Below are positions 5,872 through 13,153 of a stretch of DNA of 17,984 bases, piece after piece; within the stretch, counting starts at the first letter, position 1; every line of letters begins with the position of its first letter. The translations under genes were made by a program, and so were the position numbers. Below the pieces are notes generated by a model. The model did not search any database, was not told the DNA's origin, and saw only the letters and a program-made list of their open reading frames with translations. The DNA comes from Mucilaginibacter sp. UBA5151 (lineage in GTDB: Bacteria; Bacteroidota; Bacteroidia; Sphingobacteriales; Sphingobacteriaceae): assembly GCA_002413785.1 (NCBI GenBank), contig DHXR01000001.1, forward strand, positions 1-17,984, written 5' to 3'.

Positions 5872-6726
5872 ATGGCAAAACGCGAAGTTGATATCGTTGT
5901 AATATCCGATGTGCATTTAGGCACTTATGGTTGTCACGCCAAAGAACTGCTCAAGTATTTAAAGAGCACAAAGCCTAAAATACTTATTTTGAACGGCGAT
6001 ATTATTGATATATGGCAGTTCAGTAAATCCTACTGGCCCGAGACCCACATGAAGGTAGTGCGCCGGATATTGAAGTTCGTGACCGATGGTGTTCCCGTGT
6101 ATTATTTAACGGGTAACCATGATGAAATGCTGCGAAAATTCACTGATTTTAATCTGGGTTCATTCCAGTTGCTCAATAAAGTTATATTAAATATCGATGG
6201 AAAAAAAGCATGGATATTTCATGGTGATGTGTTCGATGTAACCATGCAGTACTCCAAATGGCTGGCCAAATTAGGCGCCGTAGGTTATGATACGCTTATA
6301 TTGATCAATAGCTTAAGCAATTGGTTTTTAACTGCATTGGGCCGGCAAAAAATGAGCTTTTCGCAAAAAATAAAGTCGAGGTTCAAAGAAGCTGTAAAAT
6401 TCATCAACCAGTTTGAACAAACAGCGGCCGATCTGGCGGTTGAGAAAAATTATAAATATGTTATTTGCGGCCATATCCATCACGCCGAGATCAGGGAAAT
6501 AGAATCTACAGAAAAAACCGGATCTGTTTTATATTTAAATTCAGGCGATTGGGTAGAAAGCCTTACCTCGCTTGAATATAATAACGGCCAATGGACGATA
6601 TTCAAATACGAACCCGATAACTTTAAGAGTGATGCCGATGAAGATGATAAAACCGATGCCGAAGACCTGGATGCTAAAATGGACGTCAGGATTTTGCTCG
6701 AAAGATTTAAACAGGAAGCAGGGTAA
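5872..6726 (+). CDS. LpxH-like calcineurin-type metallophosphoesterase
   Basis: A 284-residue phosphoesterase of the type annotated in Bacteroidota as UDP-2,3-diacylglucosamine diphosphatase (lipid A pathway, giving lipid X at the inner membrane). All metal-binding motifs are present in order: SDVHLG (Asp13, His15), NGDIIDIW, GNHDEML, FHGDVFD and CGHIHHAEI. It is longer than E. coli LpxH (240) and ends in an acidic tail (DADEDDKTDAEDLDAK). ATG 5872 is preferred over the TTG codon immediately before it. A TATTTTTG box abuts the ATG (5864-5871). A glycosyltransferase gene lies about 210 nt downstream, suggesting work on a glycolipid. The substrate is inferred; a related phosphoesterase role is possible. 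Confidence 0.82.
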   Translation: MAKREVDIVVISDVHLGTYGCHAKELLKYLKSTKPKILILNGDIIDIWQFSKSYWPETHMKVVRRILKFVTDGVPVYYLTGNHDEMLRKFTDFNLGSFQLLNKVILNIDGKKAWIFHGDVFDVTMQYSKWLAKLGAVGYDTLILINSLSNWFLTALGRQKMSFSQKIKSRFKEAVKFINQFEQTAADLAVEKNYKYVICGHIHHAEIREIESTEKTGSVLYLNSGDWVESLTSLEYNNGQWTIFKYEPDNFKSDADEDDKTDAEDLDAKMDVRILLERFKQEAG

Positions 6727-6888
6727 GGTTATAAATTTGTAATGGTTGAAAGTGTTGCAAAAGGTGAATGGTTATTGCCGCTGTCATTTGTCTTCAGGCT
6801 TTCAACTAAATAGATGTTTCAGTACTTTTATAATGAGAAAATTTTAATGTTTCTTTGGAAGGTTTAGTTGTAGCACTAAATTTAAAAC

Positions 6889-6924
6889 TTTTACAACTAT
6901 TACAACCTCTGCAACTATTACAAC
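6889..6924 (+). repeat. Four 9-nt direct repeats upstream of glycosyltransferase
   Basis: Four contiguous 9-mers all end in (A/G)CAAC: TTTTACAAC, TATTACAAC, CTCTGCAAC, TATTACAAC. They lie 12-47 nt before the glycosyltransferase ATG. Read in the downstream gene's frame they encode a repetitive Leu-Leu-Gln run, which argues that this stretch is leader and not protein. Confidence 0.6.
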
Positions 6925-6935
6925 CTTCAACCACC

Positions 6936-7925
6936 ATGAAAATATTATACGCTATACAGGGAACGGGCAACGGGCACATCAGCCGTGCACGCGAAATTGT
7001 ACCTTTATTACAGCAATATGGCGAAGTTGACCTGCTGGTGAGCGGCACCGAGGCCGAGGTAAGCTTGTCCCAGTCCCTTAAATACAGGTTCCATGGTTTT
7101 AGTTTTGTATTTGGCACAAACGGCGGTGTCGATAACTGGGCCACATTTAAAATCATGAACCTCCCCCGCCTGTGGCACGACATACGCAGCCTACCCTTAA
7201 AGCAATATGACCTGATCATCAATGATTTTGAACCGGTTAGCGCCTGGGCATGTAAACTTCAGAAAATACCTTCAGTTTCTTTAAGTCATCAGTGTTCATT
7301 TATCTCACCGAACACGCCCCGGCCAGCGAAACGCAGTTGGGCCGAGTGGTTGTTTAAATATTATTCGCCCACCACACACCATATCGGCTTTCATTTTGAA
7401 AGGTATGACGATTTTATTCATACCCCGGTAATACGAAGTGAGATCCGTAACCTAAAAACATCAAACCTGGGGCATTATACGGTTTACCTCCCTGCTTATG
7501 ATGACAAGTTACTGGCAAAGCTGCTGAATAAAACGGGAAAAGTACAGTGGCAAATTTTTTCGAAACGGCAAAAAACGGCCTGGCAGCAAGGCAATGTTCA
7601 AATATTCCCGGTAAACAACGAGGCTTTTAATATCAGCCTCGCCACTTGCGCCGGATTGTTAACCGGAGGCGGTTTTGAAGGCCCTGCCGAAGCGCTTTTT
7701 TTACAAAAAAAGGTATTGATGATACCCATGAAAGGCCAGTACGAGCAGCAATGCAATGCCCTGGCAGCTTCAAAACTTGGCGTGCCTGTTATCAATGAGA
7801 TTGACGACCGGTTTGTTTATCATATTAATAATTGGATAAGCAGCGACAATAAGATCACAGTTGATTTCCCCGATGAAACCGCCCAAATTGTGGATAATAT
7901 GATAAAACGGTACGGAAAACAGTAA
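6936..7925 (+). CDS. Glycosyltransferase, family 28-like (MJ1255/VC2487 type)
   Basis: A 329-residue GT-B fold transferase of the MurG-related group. Seen directly: the N-terminal ILYAIQGTGNGHISRA segment with the glycine-rich acceptor-side loop, an NDFEP segment near residue 93, and the C-terminal nucleotide-sugar site LLTGGGFEGPAEALFLQKKV followed by MIPMKGQYEQQCNA, where the conserved Glu and the GQ-x-Q pattern are typical. Donor and acceptor cannot be read from sequence. The frame is open back to a TTG at 6855, but that extension is the 9-nt repeat leader, so ATG 6936 is chosen. Its neighbour is the LpxH-like gene, which suggests a glycolipid or LPS-linked role. A TAAATTTG box at 6732-6739 could drive a leader of about 190 nt. 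Confidence 0.85.
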   Translation: MKILYAIQGTGNGHISRAREIVPLLQQYGEVDLLVSGTEAEVSLSQSLKYRFHGFSFVFGTNGGVDNWATFKIMNLPRLWHDIRSLPLKQYDLIINDFEPVSAWACKLQKIPSVSLSHQCSFISPNTPRPAKRSWAEWLFKYYSPTTHHIGFHFERYDDFIHTPVIRSEIRNLKTSNLGHYTVYLPAYDDKLLAKLLNKTGKVQWQIFSKRQKTAWQQGNVQIFPVNNEAFNISLATCAGLLTGGGFEGPAEALFLQKKVLMIPMKGQYEQQCNALAASKLGVPVINEIDDRFVYHINNWISSDNKITVDFPDETAQIVDNMIKRYGKQ

Positions 7926-7977
7926 GTATTTTTATCATAAGCAGTTTTTCTGCTAATTTCGCACCAAATACCGCTTA

Positions 7978-8964
7978 ATGATCAATTTTTTCAAAGCGCT
8001 TAACCCGCTAAGTATTTTATGGCTTGCTGTTTTATTATTTGCGTTACGCGCGGGTTATATGTTCCATGCTCCGGGTAAAATTGATTTTGCTTTCACCGGG
8101 CTATTTAACCGCTCACTGATCCCTGTTACGGGGCAACATGCAATATCGCCTGTTTTCAATGTTTTACTTGCCGGTTTATTCGTTTTTATCCAGGCCCTGT
8201 TGTTAAACAATTTAGTTAATCATTTCAATTTATTGGGTAAGCCAACGTTTTTGCCGGCATTGATGTATATCACGGTTTCGGGTTTATTTACCCCCTTCCT
8301 TGTGTTGAGCCCGCCGCTGGTTTGTAATTTTTTAGTGATATGGATGTTGCATAAATTGTTTGCCTTTTACAAAAGTAAGGATGCCAAATCACCCGCTTAT
8401 GACCTGGGAATGATAGTAGCAATTGGTTCATTTATCTATCTTCCCTTTATTTACTTCTTTTTAGTGATTTGGATAGCCCTGGTAATTTTCAAACCCTTTG
8501 ACTGGCGCGAATGGGTTGCCGGCATATTGGGTTATGTTACTATATTTTTCTTTCTGGCGGTTTATTACTACCTTAATAACAGCTTTGAGCAGTTTTCCGC
8601 CATCTGGCGGCCATTGGCTACAAAGTTTCCGGATAGTATTGCTATAAACTATTCTAATTATTTAGTGCTTATCCCGGTAATTGTAATTTTGGTGCTTTGT
8701 TTTTTTAAGATCCAGCAGAATTTTTTCAGAAGTTATGTGCAGACCCGTAAATCATTCCAGCTTTTGTTTATTGTTTTTTTAATAGCAGGGCTCTCATTTA
8801 ATGTAAAGGCAGCCTTCACATTAAACCATTTTTTATTATGTGCAGTGCCAGGCGCCGTGTTTTTTGCTTATTATTTCCTTTATGCCAGGCGTAAATGGTT
8901 CTATGAAGTTTTGTTTGGTTTACTGCTTATCAGCATTGTGTATTTTCAGTTTAACACTTTTTAA
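7978..8964 (+). CDS. Polytopic membrane protein, DUF6427-like
   Basis: A 328-residue, strongly hydrophobic protein with roughly eight to nine membrane segments, for example LSILWLAVLLFALRAGYMF near the N-terminus, VFNVLLAGLFVFIQALLL, and several in the C-terminal half. Charged loops are short (KSKDAKSPAYD; KPFDWREW). The PFDWREW-x-AGILGY pattern and overall layout resemble the uncharacterised DUF6427 family, found mainly in Bacteroidota. This match is from memory and is moderate. No catalytic motif is visible. It starts 52 nt after the glycosyltransferase, so it may be co-transcribed, and ends 45 nt before purQ. A near-consensus box TAATTTCG lies at 7954-7961. Confidence 0.7.
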   Translation: MINFFKALNPLSILWLAVLLFALRAGYMFHAPGKIDFAFTGLFNRSLIPVTGQHAISPVFNVLLAGLFVFIQALLLNNLVNHFNLLGKPTFLPALMYITVSGLFTPFLVLSPPLVCNFLVIWMLHKLFAFYKSKDAKSPAYDLGMIVAIGSFIYLPFIYFFLVIWIALVIFKPFDWREWVAGILGYVTIFFFLAVYYYLNNSFEQFSAIWRPLATKFPDSIAINYSNYLVLIPVIVILVLCFFKIQQNFFRSYVQTRKSFQLLFIVFLIAGLSFNVKAAFTLNHFLLCAVPGAVFFAYYFLYARRKWFYEVLFGLLLISIVYFQFNTF

Positions 8965-8997
8965 CTTTTACTTTCGTTCAATTTACCACCGTTATAT

Positions 8998-9005
8998 TAA
9001 TTTTG
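8998..9005 (+). promoter_or_regulatory. Possible -7 box of the purQ operon
   Basis: TAATTTTG fits TAnnTTTG and ends 4 nt before the purQ ATG. If used, the first transcribed base would fall near or at the start codon. A TTTC at 8972-8975 is the nearest -33-like match. Confidence 0.4.
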
Positions 9006-9009
9006 TATT

Positions 9010-9702
9010 ATGAAATTTGGAGTAGTTATATTTCCCGGATCCAATTGCGATGAGGATACCATCTATATACTGGAGAAAATTCTTGGTCAGCAGGTAGTGC
9101 GATTATGGCACAAGGACCATGACCTGCAGGGGGCTGATTTTATTATTTTGCCCGGTGGTTTTTCCTTTGGCGATTATCTTCGTTCGGGTGCGATTGCCCG
9201 TTTTTCGCCAATTATGCAGGAGGTTATCCAGTTTGCTGCCAGGGGTGGGTATGTATTGGGAATTTGCAACGGCTTCCAGATATTGACGGAAGCGGGGCTT
9301 TTGGAAGGGGCATTGCTGCATAACGAAAACCGTAAGTTTATCTGCCGTAATATCTATATGAAGGCACAAACTTCAAATTCATTGATCACCTCTCAGATTG
9401 ATCCCCAAAGGGCATTGAAAATACCGGTAGCCCATGGCGAAGGCAATTACTTCGCTGCTGAAAGTGTTTTGAAATCACTCAATGATAACGATCAGGTATT
9501 GTTCAGGTATTGCGATGAGTTTGGTAATATAACCCCGAAAGCCAACCCCAACGGTTCGCTGGACAATATTGCCGGTATTTGCAATGCGGAACGAAATGTG
9601 TTCGGCTTTATGCCGCACCCTGAACGTGCATCAGATATTTTGGTAGCTAATGAGGACGGGCTTGCCATTTTTGAATCAATACTATCATTGGTAAAAGCCT
9701 GA
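9010..9702 (+). CDS. purQ: Phosphoribosylformylglycinamidine synthase, glutaminase subunit
   Basis: This class I glutamine amidotransferase supplies ammonia to PurL for conversion of FGAR to FGAM in purine synthesis, normally in a PurL-PurS-PurQ complex. The 230-residue length is typical of separate PurQ. Seen directly: FPGSNCDED at 8-16, PGGFSFGDYLRSGA at 48-61, the nucleophile Cys86 in GICNGFQIL, and the His203/Glu205 pair in FMPHPER. A stand-alone PurQ implies that this organism has the small-PurL/PurS form elsewhere; neither is here. Its stop TGA overlaps the coaX start by 1 nt (TGATG), suggesting coupled translation. Confidence 0.96.
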   Translation: MKFGVVIFPGSNCDEDTIYILEKILGQQVVRLWHKDHDLQGADFIILPGGFSFGDYLRSGAIARFSPIMQEVIQFAARGGYVLGICNGFQILTEAGLLEGALLHNENRKFICRNIYMKAQTSNSLITSQIDPQRALKIPVAHGEGNYFAAESVLKSLNDNDQVLFRYCDEFGNITPKANPNGSLDNIAGICNAERNVFGFMPHPERASDILVANEDGLAIFESILSLVKA

Positions 9703-10445
9703 TGTCCAATCTGGTTATTGATATTGGCAATACTTACACTAAAATTGCTGTTTTTGAGCAGGAAGAATTGCTGCATACCGAACAATGCCAGCATGTTGAA
9801 ACCACGATAATAAATGAGCTTTTGAATAAGTACCCGGTAAAAAAGGTAGTCATTTCATCCGTAAAACAGGAAAATTCAGCATGGCAAAGCCTGTTGGCGG
9901 AAAAGGTCCCGGTAATGTATTTTAATGCCGGAATGACAAAAGGCATACTTAACCACTATCTGACGCCCGAAACACTGGGACTTGACCGTTTAGCGGCCGT
10001 GATCGGGGCGAGGTATTTGTACCCCGGTCAAAACAGTTTGGTAATTGATGGCGGCACTTGCATAACATACGACCGGGTTGACGCCGGGGGGAATTATTTT
10101 GGCGGCAGTATATCGCCCGGATTAAATATGCGTTATAAGGCTTTAAATTATTATACGGACGGTCTGCCCCTGATTAGCGCTGACAACGGTTTTACCGAAA
10201 AATACGGAAAAAACACTGCGGCAGCGATACGGTCGGGTGTGCAAAACGGAATAAAATACGAATTAACAGGCTTCATTGAAAGTTACAAAAACGACCAACA
10301 TGACCTAAATATCATACTTAGCGGAGGTGACAGTATTTTTTTTGATACTCTATTGAAAAATAGCATCTTTGCGCCCTATATTAAAATTGAACCTCATTTG
10401 GTTCTAAAAGGATTAAACGCAGCCATACAAAACAATAATGATTAA
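9702..10445 (+). CDS. coaX: Type III pantothenate kinase
   Basis: It phosphorylates pantothenate in the first step of coenzyme A synthesis. Type III enzymes belong to the ASKHA fold and are not feedback-inhibited by CoA. The 247-residue length is typical. Seen directly: the phosphate-1 loop VIDIGNTYTK at residues 5-14 with Asp7, the PETLGLDR substrate segment, the VIDGGTCITYD motif and the GGSISPGLNMRYKAL region, then a C-terminal SGGD adenosine-side motif. It overlaps purQ by 1 nt and the outer-membrane protein gene by 8 nt, placing it inside one operon. Confidence 0.96.
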   Translation: MSNLVIDIGNTYTKIAVFEQEELLHTEQCQHVETTIINELLNKYPVKKVVISSVKQENSAWQSLLAEKVPVMYFNAGMTKGILNHYLTPETLGLDRLAAVIGARYLYPGQNSLVIDGGTCITYDRVDAGGNYFGGSISPGLNMRYKALNYYTDGLPLISADNGFTEKYGKNTAAAIRSGVQNGIKYELTGFIESYKNDQHDLNIILSGGDSIFFDTLLKNSIFAPYIKIEPHLVLKGLNAAIQNNND

Positions 10446-11805
10446 ATTTACCCGCCTTTTTATAACTATTTTACTCGCTGTTTCCGCATTTGGCGCTATG
10501 GCACAGTCAGCGCAAACCATGGCTACCACCAGTTCTCCGTACTCACAATATGGCTTGGGTAATATTGATCCTGCTTTGTTGCCTCAAAATTTTGGTATGG
10601 GCGGTATAGCTACTGCAATAAACCGGATTAACGGCTATAACAATATTAACCCGCTGAACCCGGCTTCGTATGCAGCTATAAATTTCACCACCATTGATGC
10701 CGGTATTTACTCAAATGTTTCAACTTTTAGCCAAACCGCCTCAACAGGTTCCAACGTAAGTGCAACCAATACCGATTTCAGGTTAAGTCATGTTGCATTT
10801 GCCATACCCGTAAACAGGTATTCGGCGCTTAGTTTCGGTTTATTGCCGTACAGCGAAATGGGGTACAATAACGTAACAACCCTCAGCAATTTTGGCACGG
10901 TTCAACCTCCAAAGGGTTATCCGAAAATTGATACAAACGCGGTAAACTATATCAACAGCGGCAATGGCACCTTATCAAAAGCTTATTTGGGTTACGGCTA
11001 TGCTGTTACAAAGCATTTGTTTATCGGGGCTAACTTATCATACATATTCGGGAATTTGCAACAGTTCAGTTCAGCTGAAGTATCCAATTTATATGGTATT
11101 TTAAATTCGAGGATCGAACAGAATAACAGCGTTAACGGCTTAAATTATGATTACGGAATCCAGTATTCATTTGATTTTGGCGAATCAAACCAAAAACACC
11201 TCGTATTAGGGTATTCGGCCTCGGCAAATTCAAAAATAAGCACAACAAACACTTATATAGTAAGTCAATATACCTATACCAGCGGGGTTGAGAATATTGC
11301 GGTTGACTCATTAGTAAAGCAGCAAGGTGCGAAGAGAACGATCCAGCTACCGCAGATCAATCATTTTGGAATATCCTATCAGTACGATACCCATTTTTTA
11401 ATTGGCGCAGATTATACCATGGGTCATTGGTCGTCCCTTACTATTGCCGGTACAAATGCAGGTTTTCAGGATAGCAAAACAATTAATATCGGCGGCCAGT
11501 TTACACCTGATATTAACTCGCTGCACAATTATTTTGCCAGGATGGATTATCGCCTGGGTATTATTTATGATCAAACCTATCTTAATGTTAATAATGTTAA
11601 CATTAATACCAAGGCCGTAACTTTTGGATTGGGCCTGCCTTTGGCGCCAAATAACACAAACACGGCCTTTTATAAAGTTAATTTCTCGGCCGAGATAGGG
11701 CAAACCGGCACCTTGCAAAATGGCCTGGTTAAAGACAACTTTGTTAGTTTCCGCTTAGGGTTTACAATTAACGATAAGTGGTTCCAGAAATATAAATTCG
11801 AATAA
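10438..11805 (+). CDS. Outer-membrane beta-barrel protein (porin/OMPP1-like)
   Basis: A 455-residue exported protein. It has a signal peptide (about 1-22, with AMAQ before the cut), then SPYSQYGLGNIDPALLPQ, NFGMGGIATAI and the NNINPLNPASYAA segment, followed by alternating strands rich in Tyr, Ser, Asn and Gly up to a final strand FVSFRLGFTINDKWF. This is the architecture of Bacteroidota outer-membrane proteins related to FadL/OMPP1 transporters or type IX-linked barrels. I cannot name the cargo. Its start lies inside coaX (8-nt overlap) and lptC begins 8 nt after its stop, so it is operon-bound to an LPS transport gene. Confidence 0.8.
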   Translation: MIKFTRLFITILLAVSAFGAMAQSAQTMATTSSPYSQYGLGNIDPALLPQNFGMGGIATAINRINGYNNINPLNPASYAAINFTTIDAGIYSNVSTFSQTASTGSNVSATNTDFRLSHVAFAIPVNRYSALSFGLLPYSEMGYNNVTTLSNFGTVQPPKGYPKIDTNAVNYINSGNGTLSKAYLGYGYAVTKHLFIGANLSYIFGNLQQFSSAEVSNLYGILNSRIEQNNSVNGLNYDYGIQYSFDFGESNQKHLVLGYSASANSKISTTNTYIVSQYTYTSGVENIAVDSLVKQQGAKRTIQLPQINHFGISYQYDTHFLIGADYTMGHWSSLTIAGTNAGFQDSKTINIGGQFTPDINSLHNYFARMDYRLGIIYDQTYLNVNNVNINTKAVTFGLGLPLAPNNTNTAFYKVNFSAEIGQTGTLQNGLVKDNFVSFRLGFTINDKWFQKYKFE

Positions 11806-11813
11806 TTCAAACG

Positions 11814-12395
11814 ATGGATAGTGGGGCAAAAAAATTATTGACCATATATTTGCCGGCACTGTTTATTTGCATGCTGTCGCTAAACGCATGTGAAAATTCG
11901 CTGAACGACATCCAGAAAATAGCTTCCAAAGAAGAAGATAAGCCAATTTCACGGTCAACCGGGGTTGATGTGATCTATAGTGACTCGGCTAAGGTTAAAA
12001 TGCGGATACTTACGCCGCTGATGATTGAAATGGATGACCCTAAAAAGGCTTACCAGGAAATGCCTGATGGGGTTAAGGTGATTTTTTTTGATGACAATCA
12101 AAATCAAAAAGGTACAATAACGTCCAAATATGCCATCCGGCTCGAAAAAGAAAATACAATTACCTTCCGGAAAAATGTAGTGGCCACTAACGCGCAGGGC
12201 GAAACTTTTAAATCGGAAGAACTGATACTGGATCATACAGCTAAAAAAATGTACTCAACCAAAGCCGTGGAAATTACCATGGCCAATGGTAACGTAATGA
12301 ATGGCACCGGCTTTAACAGTAATGAAAGCCTTTATCCGTGGCATATTGATAACTCAACAGGGATTTTTAAAGTGGACGAAAAGGCGGCGCAGTAA
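11814..12395 (+). CDS. lptC: LPS export periplasmic protein LptC (lipoprotein form)
   Basis: LptC links the inner-membrane LptB2FG transporter to LptA in the periplasmic bridge that carries lipopolysaccharide to the outer membrane. The 193-residue protein starts with a signal sequence ending in a lipobox LSLNAC, with Cys26 as the expected lipidated residue, whereas E. coli LptC keeps a membrane helix. The rest has the beta-jellyroll rhythm of LptC: STGVDVIYSDSAKVKMRI, GVKVIFFDDNQ, then short strands such as TITSKYAIRLEK and TFKSEELILD. No LptA or LptB is next to it. The following toxin-antitoxin pair separates it from the ppiD-like gene. Confidence 0.9.
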   Translation: MDSGAKKLLTIYLPALFICMLSLNACENSLNDIQKIASKEEDKPISRSTGVDVIYSDSAKVKMRILTPLMIEMDDPKKAYQEMPDGVKVIFFDDNQNQKGTITSKYAIRLEKENTITFRKNVVATNAQGETFKSEELILDHTAKKMYSTKAVEITMANGNVMNGTGFNSNESLYPWHIDNSTGIFKVDEKAAQ

Positions 12396-12482
12396 GGTTG
12401 GTTCGGAAATCCAAATATGCAATTTTCTATTATTTGTAAATGATTACATCATATCTGTTTTTTTTATTTGGTGAAAATTTGA

Positions 12483-12490
12483 TAATTTTG
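12483..12490 (+). promoter_or_regulatory. Possible -7 box of the DUF2683/RelE module
   Basis: TAATTTTG fits TAnnTTTG and ends 5 nt before the antitoxin ATG at 12496, so the module may have its own promoter inside the larger gene cluster. No standard -33 TTTG is seen at the right spacing. Confidence 0.35.
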
Positions 12491-12495
12491 ATGTT

Positions 12496-12735
12496 ATGGC
12501 AACGCTTACTGTAAACATCGATAATAAGAAAACCGAAAAGGCCATTAAGGCTGTTTTGGATGCCTTTGGCCTAAATTATAATATTGATCAGGATTCTGAT
12601 TCTGTAACACGTCCATTAAATAAATCTGAAAAAGTAATTTATAATCGTTTAAAAAAATCAATAGAGGAGATTAACCTGTATAAAGAAGGTAAGATCGGGC
12701 TCCAGGATGCAAAAGAATTTTTAAATGAGTTATAA
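12496..12735 (+). CDS. Putative antitoxin, DUF2683-like
   Basis: A 79-residue protein beginning with a short beta strand (ATLTVNIDNKK) followed by helices (KTEKAIKAVLDAFGL; SEKVIYNRLKKSIEEINLYKEG) and ending DAKEFLNEL. This form and its position just before a RelE/ParE gene fit Bacteroidota antitoxins of the DUF2683 type. The C-terminal helix is the likely toxin-binding part and the N-terminus might form a ribbon-helix-helix, but I see no definite DNA-binding motif. Its end overlaps the toxin start by 11 nt, which indicates coupled translation. The family name is moderate; the antitoxin role is well supported by context. Confidence 0.8.
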   Translation: MATLTVNIDNKKTEKAIKAVLDAFGLNYNIDQDSDSVTRPLNKSEKVIYNRLKKSIEEINLYKEGKIGLQDAKEFLNEL

Positions 12736-13057
12736 TGTTATCATAACTTCCGAATTTGCCAGAGAAGCAAAAAGAATTGCAAAAAAACATATAGGAATAA
12801 AATCTGATATTGCTAAATTGATTGCCGATTTAGAGGTCAATCCCACTTTGGGTACTGATTTGGGTCAGAATTTTTATAAAATCCGAATGGCTGTTTCCGG
12901 TACAGGAAAAGGCAAGTCTGGCGGGGCAAGGGTGATTACCTATTTGCTTTTGGATCAGGAAAGAGTTCTTCTCACTGAAATTTATTTAAAGAGTGAGTAT
13001 TCTTCGGCTGATATCAATGTCCTTATTCAGCATTTAAAAGACCAGGGGTTGATATAA
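12725..13057 (+). CDS. RelE/ParE-superfamily toxin
   Basis: A 110-residue protein with the RelE/ParE layout: strand (YNVIITSEF), two helices (AREAKRIAKKH; KSDIAKLIADLEVNP), then strands FYKIRMAVSG, ARVITYLLLD and VLLTEIYLKSEY, and a C-terminal helix. The KGKSGGARVITY segment is typical of the Bacteroidota group. RelE members are ribosome-dependent mRNA endonucleases and ParE members poison gyrase; the sequence does not settle which applies. It overlaps its antitoxin gene by 11 nt. The pair lies between lptC and the ppiD-like gene, which is unusual for a cluster that is otherwise envelope biogenesis. Confidence 0.88.
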   Translation: MSYNVIITSEFAREAKRIAKKHIGIKSDIAKLIADLEVNPTLGTDLGQNFYKIRMAVSGTGKGKSGGARVITYLLLDQERVLLTEIYLKSEYSSADINVLIQHLKDQGLI

Positions 13058-13153
13058 TATTAGATCCAAAAAATTGTGTTATAGAATTTTACTAAAAATT
13101 GTATCTTGCGCCCTCTTTTAACAGCACAAATAGTATAAAAAAAATATAAGTAT

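Noticed and set aside
6745..6806. Inverted repeat GTTGAAAG/CTTTCAAC after the LpxH-like gene
   Set aside because: Arms are only 8 bp with a 46-nt loop and no T-run, so chance pairing is likely.
6855..6935. N-terminal extension of the glycosyltransferase from a TTG codon
   Set aside because: It encodes a repetitive Leu-Gln stretch from 9-nt repeats and precedes the conserved ILYAIQGTGNGH start.
11592..11605. 14-bp palindrome TAATGTTAACATTA
   Set aside because: It is inside the barrel-protein coding sequence and follows from repeated Val-Asn codons (LNVNNVNIN).
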